A program made the position numbers and the translations under genes. From Candidatus Heimdallarchaeota archaeon (GTDB lineage Archaea; Asgardarchaeota; Heimdallarchaeia; Hodarchaeales; LC-3), in assembly GCA_027364495.1 (NCBI GenBank), contig DAHXPE010000441.1, forward strand, positions 1 to 6,064: 6,064 bases of DNA. The letters run 5' to 3'. Under the pieces are notes generated by a model. The model saw nothing but the letters and a program-made list of their open reading frames with translations, made no database searches and was not told where the DNA came from. Shown here in pieces: positions 1-4,042 of the stretch (position 1 is the first letter of the stretch; each line of letters starts with the position of its first letter).

Positions 1-680
1 GATTTAGTGAATAATTTTTCATCCATCATCATTTTTGCTTCTTTTGAGCCAATGATTATCGGATAATATGTTTTGTTTCCAACTTTATGCTTGTAGAATT
101 GGTTTAGATTTCCTTCACTTAATTCTAATTTTAATGAAGCAACATTGTCAATATTGTATATGTAAAATAATTTTGGTGTGTTTTCATCTTTGAATTTTAC
201 AAGCAAAGTGTTAGAATCTCCATTTAATTGATCAAACTGCTCTTTACTTAAAAAATGAAAATCATCTGCAAATGTTTTTGTGCTATCAAGAATACCTTCA
301 ACAGTTGTATCTATTCCAAAAAGATCTTTTAATTTATCTCCTGGCTTTTGAAATAATTTTTCAGCAATCATCATTCTAGCTTCGTCTGAACCAATAACCA
401 TACTATTAGATTCAGGAATATTGTTTCCATTGCTTGAATGATATTTTTCTAAGACATTGTTTTTTGCGTATGCAAATATCTTCACTGCACCTTCAGAATT
501 ATATGCTGCTTTGAGCTTAATATCTTTGAATAAAGATACATCAATTGCATTCTTGCCTTCACCCATTGCTGAAATGCCTGAAGCACCTGAAGTAAAATAG
601 AATATGCTTCCTACAATCAAAAATAATATAGCAATTATAATTGGTTTTTTTCTTTGTTGAAAATAATCTTTTCCAATCAT
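1..680 (-). CDS. Membrane-anchored extracytoplasmic protein with duplicated domain (C-terminus beyond window)
   Basis: An open frame of 226 codons runs from ATG at 680 off the left edge with no stop. The N-terminus MIGKDYFQQRKK is basic and is followed by a hydrophobic helix at about residues 13-30, so the rest is probably outside the membrane. There is no lipobox Cys. The soluble part shows an internal duplication: residues 94-112 (VIGSDEARMMIAEKLFQK) match residues 208-226 (IIGSKEAKMMMDEKLFTK) at 12 of 18 positions. Each copy is preceded by a region rich in beta-strand residues, so the protein looks like two or more copies of a unit of about 115 residues. The start is supported by a G-rich stretch (GGGGGAT, 6 nt before the ATG) and an upstream TATA box. 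I do not recognise the family. It is divergent from the 7-helix protein gene. Function unknown; coding status is fairly certain. Confidence 0.85.
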   Translation of the reverse strand, partial: MIGKDYFQQRKKPIIIAILFLIVGSIFYFTSGASGISAMGEGKNAIDVSLFKDIKLKAAYNSEGAVKIFAYAKNNVLEKYHSSNGNNIPESNSMVIGSDEARMMIAEKLFQKPGDKLKDLFGIDTTVEGILDSTKTFADDFHFLSKEQFDQLNGDSNTLLVKFKDENTPKLFYIYNIDNVASLKLELSEGNLNQFYKHKVGNKTYYPIIIGSKEAKMMMDEKLFTK

Positions 681-740
681 TGTTTTATCCCCCACGTTTT
701 GTTAAATATGAACTTCTTGAACAAATATTGACCCTTAACA

Positions 741-748
741 AATATAAA
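741..748 (-). promoter_or_regulatory. TATA box for the left-edge gene
   Basis: The minus strand reads TTTATATT here. A transcription start about 26 nt downstream would fall near 718, giving a leader of about 38 nt that contains the G-rich ribosome site. Direct repeats AACAAATAT (720-728 and 737-745, plus strand) overlap this region and could be regulator sites. Confidence 0.45.
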
Positions 749-786
749 TGAACGGAAGAATTACTCTAGAGTTTACCTGCGTAATC

Positions 787-794
787 TTTATAAA
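787..794 (+). promoter_or_regulatory. TATA box for the 7-helix protein gene
   Basis: The sequence TTTATAAA is centred about 26 nt before the ATG at 817, the usual archaeal TATA-to-start distance. The mRNA would therefore be leaderless or nearly so. This spacing is why 817 was chosen as the start rather than the ATG at 748, which lies upstream of the box and inside the opposite-strand TATA box. Confidence 0.5.
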
Positions 795-816
795 TAGTAA
801 AATAGAAATGCGTGGT

Positions 817-1476
817 ATGTCGACAATGTATATGGCACCTAGCTGGTTTTTTGGCTACGATGTTATTTTTGAATTGTTCTTTTTTATAATTTCTTTAGTG
901 ATAGCACTTTATGCATTAAAGATTTACAAAACAACTGATCAGGAATCAGCGGGTCATTTTGGTTATGGTTTCTTGATTATATCGGTAGCATACCTTTTGC
1001 AATCAATATCAAATTTTTTAGTATATTCTGAATTGAATAAACAAATCTGTCAGGTGGCAAAATTTGCATCAGTAACAACGATTGATGCAATAGGAACATA
1101 CGCATATATGCTATTCATGATTTCTGGACTTGTTGTATTGTTATTTGTTAGTTTCAAAGAAGAAAAGAAACGAATGTTGTGGATATCTTGGCTAGTTTCA
1201 GTAATTGCAATTGCATTAAGCAAGAATCCAATGTATTCATTTTATCTGTTATCTTCCATATATTTAGTATTCATTGCTTGGCACTTTTTAGAGAGTTATC
1301 TCAAAAATAGAAAAGCAATAACATTATGTGTTGCATTAGCGTTCATATTTTTGTGTTTTGGATCATTTCATTTCGTGATCTCAGTGAATCATGAATTGTA
1401 TTATGTTATTGGGCACATTTTAGAATTCATTGCGTATATTCTTATTCTAGTAAACTGGTTCATGGTTAGAAAATGA
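817..1476 (+). CDS. Seven-helix integral membrane protein, unknown function
   Basis: This predicted 219-residue protein is mostly hydrophobic, with about seven membrane helices at residues 15-34, 48-69, 93-113, 120-136, 139-161, 168-190 and 195-216. A basic loop (KEEKKR, 114-119) follows helix 3, and the C-terminus is short and basic (MVRK). Several polar residues sit in or near helices: H156, E159, H185, H192, H200 and E203, the last two in a GHILEF segment. The frame is open back to ATG 748, but the first 23 residues would be poorly hydrophobic and would precede the TATA box, so the ATG at 817 is preferred; ATGs at 808, 826 and 832 are alternatives. Its stop overlaps the winged-helix gene start by 4 nt, so the two are co-translated. 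No catalytic domain is visible. A sensory or anti-regulator role toward the downstream DNA-binding protein is plausible but only inferred from context. Confidence 0.85.
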   Translation: MSTMYMAPSWFFGYDVIFELFFFIISLVIALYALKIYKTTDQESAGHFGYGFLIISVAYLLQSISNFLVYSELNKQICQVAKFASVTTIDAIGTYAYMLFMISGLVVLLFVSFKEEKKRMLWISWLVSVIAIALSKNPMYSFYLLSSIYLVFIAWHFLESYLKNRKAITLCVALAFIFLCFGSFHFVISVNHELYYVIGHILEFIAYILILVNWFMVRK

Positions 1477-1751
1477 GCGTAAAAAGAGATAAGATTACGA
1501 TAATGAACGACATATTGGAGTTCATAAGGAGTAAAGACGGTGTTGCTAAACCAACGCACATAATGTACAAAGCCAATCTCTCAAACGAAATGCTTTCAGA
1601 ATATCTCAAGATTCTATTAACTAAAGAATTCATTAAAGAACACAAAGATAAAGAAGGAAAAAGAACATACAGCGTTACCGACAAAGGATTTGGATTTCTT
1701 AAAGATTACAAACAGATGAAAGGATTCTTAGATTCATATAGCTTAAATTAA
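1473..1751 (+). CDS. Archaeal winged-helix DNA-binding protein (HTH_45 type)
   Basis: This small basic protein of 92 residues is very probably a transcription factor. Its layout fits the archaeal HTH_45 family: an N-terminal helix (RDKITIMNDILEFIRS), a helix-turn-helix at about residues 24-50 containing PTHIMYKANLSNEMLSEYL, and a wing at about 53-70 (IKEHKDKEGKRTYSVTDKG). A C-terminal helix (FLKDYKQMKGFL) is typical for dimerisation in this group. The length matches free-standing members. No metal-binding Cys or His cluster is present, so it does not look like a metal sensor. The start ATG overlaps the stop of the 7-helix protein gene (ATGA), showing translational coupling. Its targets cannot be read from the sequence; autoregulation of the 681-816 divergent promoter region would be an ordinary possibility. 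Confidence 0.88.
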   Translation: MSVKRDKITIMNDILEFIRSKDGVAKPTHIMYKANLSNEMLSEYLKILLTKEFIKEHKDKEGKRTYSVTDKGFGFLKDYKQMKGFLDSYSLN

Positions 1752-1754
1752 TTC

Positions 1755-1793
1755 ATTGAATTACTTTAGATTTAAAAAATTCAATCATCTAAA
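1755..1793. repeat. Interlocked inverted repeats between convergent genes; probable termination region
   Basis: Two perfect inverted repeats interlock here. ATTGAATT (1755-1762) pairs with AATTCAAT (1778-1785), and TTTAGAT (1765-1771) pairs with ATCTAAA (1787-1793). On the minus strand positions 1779-1774 are TTTTTT, 28 nt after the stop of the DUF302 gene, which fits archaeal U-tract termination. The plus-strand gene would meet T-runs at about 1826-1838, inside the end of the convergent gene. The terminator role is inferred from position. Confidence 0.4.
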
Positions 1794-1806
1794 ATAAATA
1801 TTCCAA

Positions 1807-2187
1807 TCACACTTTATCAATTACATTTTTTAATTTTTGTTCAACGGACAAAGCAATGTCTTTTAGTTTATCATTTTTTACTACACTCATTGCTTGAGTT
1901 GGAAGTATTGCAGAAACAAATGTTTTTCCTTTATCCATATAAACCAATATATTGCACGGTAGGAGAAGACCGATATCTTTTTCGGATTGTAGACTTTTAT
2001 ACGCAAAAGAAGGATTGCATGCACCAAGTATTACATAATCATCATAATCAACATCAAGTTTCTTTTTTAATGTTGCTTTCACATCTATTTCTGTAAGCAC
2101 ACCAAATCCTTCTTTCTGCAACTCATCTTTTACTTTGCTAACCGCTTGAAAATAGTTTAATTTTGTTTCTTTTTTGTATCCATACAT
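1807..2187 (-). CDS. DUF302 domain protein
   Basis: This 126-residue protein matches the DUF302 family almost from end to end. Hallmarks are the N-terminal segment LNYFQAVSKVKDELQKEGFG (10-29), the motif ILGACNPSFAYKSL (53-66), and GLLLPCNILVY (73-83) with a late Pro at 96. Two Cys residues (C57, C78) lie in the conserved motifs. DUF302 has no settled biochemical role; it is a small alpha/beta domain often found beside metal-resistance and envelope-stress genes. There is no signal peptide, so it should be cytosolic. The start was set at the ATG at 2187 because GAGGT lies 7 nt before it. The longer frame opening with TTG at 2208 would overlap the upstream gene and translate across that ribosome site. 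It is the last gene of the minus-strand cluster, 13 nt after the cupredoxin-like gene. Confidence 0.9.
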   Translation of the reverse strand: MYGYKKETKLNYFQAVSKVKDELQKEGFGVLTEIDVKATLKKKLDVDYDDYVILGACNPSFAYKSLQSEKDIGLLLPCNILVYMDKGKTFVSAILPTQAMSVVKNDKLKDIALSVEQKLKNVIDKV

Positions 2188-2194
2188 TCTATTT

Positions 2195-2199
2195 ACCTC
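2195..2199 (-). promoter_or_regulatory. Ribosome binding site fixing the DUF302 start
   Basis: GAGGT on the minus strand lies 7 nt before the ATG at 2187. It favours this start over the in-frame TTG at 2208. Confidence 0.7.
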
Positions 2200-2200
2200 A

Positions 2201-2545
2201 TTATTCAACGATAATTATTCCAGACATATTTTTGTTGTATTCATTGTGATATCTGTATATTCCTGACTTATGAAAAGTATGATTAAACTTTTGTTCAAAA
2301 GATAAGATGTTTCCTTTAAGATCATCATTAACATCTGGCGTAATACTCTGAATAGAAGTTTCTAGATTTGTCCAAATTACAGTGTCTTCTTTTTTTATCT
2401 TAAGTTTGTTCGGACTAAACGTCGAGTCGATTATTGAAATTTGATATGATTTTGATTCTCTTTTATTATTGATTTCAATGAAAACACTTACTGTTATCAC
2501 TAAGATAACTATCATTATCAGAAGTATTAATATTATTTTTTTCAT
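2201..2545 (-). CDS. Membrane-anchored cupredoxin-like protein lacking most copper ligands
   Basis: Residues 1-25 form an uncleaved-looking hydrophobic anchor (MKK followed by Ile/Leu/Val), and residues 33-114 follow the plastocyanin/amicyanin-like cupredoxin pattern: FSPNKLKIKKEDTVIWTN (43-60), FNHTFHKSGIYRYH (87-100) and MSGIIIVE (107-114). The fold belongs outside the membrane, where family members carry a type 1 copper bound by His, Cys, His and Met. Here the first His position is Q66 (CAG), the Cys position is N101 (AAT) and the second His position is N104 (AAT); only M107 remains. A normal blue copper site is therefore impossible. H89, H92 and H100 are nearby but not at ligand positions. 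No ribosome site precedes ATG 2545, 19 nt after the SHOCT gene, so coupling is likely. It may be a structural or partner protein, or bind Cu(I) differently; that is inference. Confidence 0.85.
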   Translation of the reverse strand: MKKIILILLIMIVILVITVSVFIEINNKRESKSYQISIIDSTFSPNKLKIKKEDTVIWTNLETSIQSITPDVNDDLKGNILSFEQKFNHTFHKSGIYRYHNEYNKNMSGIIIVE

Positions 2546-2564
2546 AGTATAATTTATTATCTTT

Positions 2565-2798
2565 CTAATTGTTGATGTCTTTTTTCATATCATCATATTG
2601 TTTTTTTGTTTTTTCGCCTTTCGCATATCTTTCTTTTAATATGTCTGCAGGACTTCTGTAACTATTATGATTAAAATTTCCATTTCTATTCAAGAGCCAC
2701 ACTATGAACCAAATTATTGCTCCCCAAAACAGTATCATTAAAATCGGACCAAATATTCCCATTCCGTACCAAGTATAATCATTATAATATCCCATCAT
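2565..2798 (-). CDS. SHOCT domain membrane protein
   Basis: This 77-residue protein has one membrane helix (about 15-36, rich in Ile, Phe and Trp) after an aromatic, Tyr/Gly-rich N-terminus. It ends in a SHOCT domain (49-75), recognised by SPADILKERYAKGEKTKKQY. SHOCT is a short C-terminal helical-hairpin module thought to mediate oligomerisation; such small TM-plus-SHOCT proteins frequently sit in heavy-metal and copper gene clusters. The size is usual for the group. AGGTGA (2810-2805) lies 6 nt before the first ATG, supporting this start over the ATG of the second codon. Downstream the cupredoxin-like gene follows after 19 nt. The tail should be cytosolic if the N-terminus is outside. The exact role is unknown. 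Confidence 0.9.
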   Translation of the reverse strand: MMGYYNDYTWYGMGIFGPILMILFWGAIIWFIVWLLNRNGNFNHNSYRSPADILKERYAKGEKTKKQYDDMKKDINN

Positions 2799-2818
2799 TT
2801 TAGTTCACCTGAAGAATT

Positions 2819-2845
2819 AATGTAAAAAGCGCAAAAAATTACATT
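2819..2845. repeat. Inverted repeat with T-tracts between Met-rich and SHOCT genes
   Basis: AATGTAA (2819-2825) and TTACATT (2839-2845) form a perfect 7-bp dyad around a 13-nt spacer. On the minus strand the spacer region reads TTTTTT, GCGC, TTTTT. It lies in the 68-bp gap of the cluster and could be a partial terminator that lowers expression of the downstream genes, or a regulator site. An AAAATATAA-like stretch just upstream (minus strand, about 2848-2856) could be an internal promoter. Confidence 0.4.
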
Positions 2846-2866
2846 TTAATTAAATTATATTTTCAA

Positions 2867-3208
2867 TTAATCAGTATTTCCCATACAAGAATCATGCATT
2901 GCATCCATTTGTTTTGCTGTTTCAGGATCAAGATTTTTTATCATTTGATCGTGTAATGCATTAATTCTATCTTTGGATTCGATGTCAATGTTTCCCATCA
3001 TACCAGAATAATATTCATAATTATTCATCATATTTCTGTAATTTGCATTACCATTCATCATTCCATTATATGCGCCTTGATAGTTTCCCATCATATTCCA
3101 CTTTTGTTCATTCGAATTACTGTATGCATAAGCACCTGCTGTTCCAAACAATAACACGAATATTCCGAACGTAGCAAGTCCATACTTCATATTACTATTA
3201 TTTTTCAT
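2867..3208 (-). CDS. Membrane-anchored Met-rich protein, probable metal (Cu/Ag) binder
   Basis: The 113-residue product has a signal anchor or signal peptide at about residues 8-30 (LATFGIFVLLFGTAGAYAYS). A low-complexity Asn/Gly/Tyr segment follows, with four Met-Met pairs at 39-40, 50-51, 60-61 and 70-71, spaced 10-11 residues apart. A charged helical tail (76-109) ends in MDAMHDSCMG, which adds M101, M104, H105, C108 and M109. Regular Met clusters outside the membrane are typical of Cu(I)/Ag(I) binding in envelope copper-handling proteins, so a metal-buffering role is inferred. I do not recognise a named family. The start at 3208 is chosen because GGAG lies 9 nt upstream and a TATA-like box gives a transcription start near 3223. 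In-frame ATGs at 3238 and 3223 would add 10 or 5 residues without a good signal. It heads the recognisable part of the minus-strand metal cluster. Confidence 0.82.
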   Translation of the reverse strand: MKNNSNMKYGLATFGIFVLLFGTAGAYAYSNSNEQKWNMMGNYQGAYNGMMNGNANYRNMMNNYEYYSGMMGNIDIESKDRINALHDQMIKNLDPETAKQMDAMHDSCMGNTD

Positions 3209-3244
3209 ATTTCTCAACTCCATCCATCCTTTAAGCATGGATAG

Positions 3245-3253
3245 TTATATTTT
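3245..3253 (-). promoter_or_regulatory. Possible TATA box for the Met-rich gene
   Basis: The minus strand reads AAAATATAA, directly after the small upstream ORF. A start about 26 nt downstream would be near 3223, giving a 15-nt leader with GGAG before ATG 3208. The alternative is readthrough from the promoter at 3412-3418. Confidence 0.35.
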
Positions 3254-3259
3254 ATTTCA

Positions 3260-3370
3260 TCAAAAACTTCTTAGTTCGCTCGTGCTGGGTAATACACCAA
3301 ATTTCTCCCAGTAGATTATTCTCTTTTTTTTAATCAAAAGTTCGTGTGCATTTTTATCTTTCATATTCAT
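3260..3370 (-). CDS. Small ORF (36 residues) with strong ribosome site
   Basis: ATG at 3370 to TGA at 3262-3260 encodes a basic 36-residue peptide that begins MNMKDKNAHELLIKKK, continues RIIYWEKF and ends GVLPSTSELRSF. A nearly ideal ribosome site, GAGGTGG (3383-3377), stands 6 nt before the ATG, and a TATA-like TTATAAA lies at 3418-3412. That is better initiation context than several neighbouring genes have. The peptide has no signal sequence, membrane helix or Cys, and I recognise no family. It could be a true small protein, a regulatory leader ORF for the metal cluster, or the stump of a longer gene. The run of eight A in the coding strand (3331-3324, followed by G) contains an A-AAA-AAG slippery pattern; the -1 frame stays open for a further 23 or so codons to TAA at 3254-3252. 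Real translation is probable, function unknown. Confidence 0.5.
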   Translation of the reverse strand: MNMKDKNAHELLIKKKRIIYWEKFGVLPSTSELRSF

Positions 3371-3376
3371 TATATA

Positions 3377-3383
3377 CCACCTC
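3377..3383 (-). promoter_or_regulatory. Strong ribosome binding site of the small ORF
   Basis: GAGGTGG matches the archaeal anti-Shine-Dalgarno well and lies 6 nt from the ATG at 3370. It is the main evidence that the 36-codon ORF is translated. Confidence 0.6.
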
Positions 3384-3411
3384 AATTATATATTTAGAAT
3401 ACATTAGAAAG

Positions 3412-3418
3412 TTTATAA
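3412..3418 (-). promoter_or_regulatory. TATA box at the head of the minus-strand metal cluster
   Basis: The minus strand reads TTATAAA. A start about 26 nt on, near 3389, gives a short leader that retains the ribosome site at 3383-3377. A second candidate, TATATAA around 3386-3392, would place the start after the ribosome site and is less likely. Repeats of TTCTAA (minus strand, 3409-3398) lie just downstream of the box, in the promoter-to-start interval. Confidence 0.45.
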
Positions 3419-3420
3419 CC

Positions 3421-3644
3421 AATGTGCAGAACAACTATAGAGTTAAAATTCATAAAATTTAAAAAAGAAAATTGTAGAAAGTGATTTAAATATAAATGAT
3501 TAGAACTTTCTTAGATTTGACGCAGTAAAAATATTGTACTTACTTTTGAATTCACAGAATTCTTGATAACAATAAACTTAGTTGATAATAATAGTCAAAT
3601 TCTAAATAGAAATATCATTATCTAATACAAAATAATAAGAAAAA
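3421..3644. other. AT-rich divergent intergenic region without convincing genes
   Basis: No ORF with acceptable initiation signals is seen. The stretch holds paired palindromes TGAATTCA (3547-3554) and AGAATTCT (3556-3563), a near direct repeat TTGATAACAATA / TTGATAATAATA (about 3563-3592), and AACTTTCT (3504-3511), whose reverse complement is at 3406-3413 by the minus-strand promoter. A TATA-like TTTATATT on the minus strand (about 3490-3497) could drive a longer leader for the minus cluster. None is proven functional. Confidence 0.5.
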
Positions 3645-3652
3645 TTTATATA
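3645..3652 (+). promoter_or_regulatory. TATA box of the repressor-ATPase operon
   Basis: TTTATATA, preceded by an A-tract that suits a BRE, is a textbook archaeal promoter. The start about 26 nt downstream falls near 3675, so the repressor mRNA would have a leader of only a few nucleotides. Confidence 0.7.
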
Positions 3653-3669
3653 TGAATGACTGTTCATAT
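3650..3669. promoter_or_regulatory. ArsR/SmtB-type operator overlapping the TATA box
   Basis: ATATGAA (3650-3656) and TTCATAT (3663-3669) form a perfect 7-bp dyad separated by 6 nt. The core TGAA-N6-TTCA equals the operator consensus of SmtB, CzrA and CadC repressors. It overlaps the last bases of the TATA box, so bound repressor would block TBP or the start complex, and metal would relieve this. An extra TGTTCA half-site (3669-3674) follows as a direct repeat. Confidence 0.75.
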
Positions 3670-3677
3670 GTTCAGTT

Positions 3678-4031
3678 ATGATAAAAGATGATGTTTGTGA
3701 AATAATTTCAGTAGATAAAGATGCAGTTCATGAAGTCAAAAAAAAATTACATGATGAGAATGATCTTTATCAAATTTCGGAGCAATTTAAATTATTAGGA
3801 GATCAGACGAGATTAAAAATACTTTCTGCCCTATCAATAAGAGATCTTTGTGTCTGTGATTTATCTAGTATTCTTTCTATATCACAATCTGCTACGTCTC
3901 ATCAATTAAGAGTTTTAAGAAATGCTAAACTTGTAAAATATGTAAAAAAAGGGAAAATAGTATATTATTCCATTTTAGATAATCACGTCAAGACAATGAT
4001 TACATCAGCTCTCAAACATTCAAAGCATTAA
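3678..4031 (+). CDS. ArsR/SmtB family metal-sensing repressor (CadC/SmtB-like)
   Basis: This 117-residue winged-helix repressor should bind the adjacent operator without metal and release it on binding Zn, Cd or Pb. The core QFKLLGDQTRLKILSAL (36-52) and recognition helix SQSATSHQLRVLR (69-81) are typical, followed by the wing KYVKKGKIVYYSI (87-99). Two metal sites are readable. The Cys site uses C7 near the N-terminus and C58-V-C60 in the DLCVCDL motif, at the same numbering as S. aureus CadC, although the second N-terminal Cys (C11 in CadC) is missing. The alpha5 site is complete: D101-x-H103 and H114-x2-H117, spaced as in SmtB and CzrA. The length matches the family. It is followed after 11 nt by the ATPase, the usual repressor-exporter operon. 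Which site senses and which metal is preferred cannot be decided from sequence. Confidence 0.95.
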   Translation: MIKDDVCEIISVDKDAVHEVKKKLHDENDLYQISEQFKLLGDQTRLKILSALSIRDLCVCDLSSILSISQSATSHQLRVLRNAKLVKYVKKGKIVYYSILDNHVKTMITSALKHSKH

Positions 4032-4042
4032 GATGATTAACT

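Noticed and set aside
748..816. ATG at 748 as start of the 7-helix protein
   Set aside because: It lies upstream of the TATA box at 787-794 and inside the opposite TATA box, and the added residues do not resemble the rest of the protein.
1466..2096. ORFs at 1466-1684 (minus) and 1890-2096 (plus)
   Set aside because: They are shadows of the winged-helix and DUF302 genes in other frames.
2188..2208. TTG at 2208 as start of the DUF302 protein
   Set aside because: It would overlap the cupredoxin-like gene and translate through the GAGGT site that perfectly serves the ATG at 2187.
2201..2545. Functional blue copper protein
   Set aside because: The His, Cys and His ligand positions are Gln, Asn and Asn, so a type 1 site cannot form.
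3498..3530. 10-codon ORF on the plus strand
   Set aside because: It is too short, has no ribosome site, and its TATA-like sequence is too close to the ATG.
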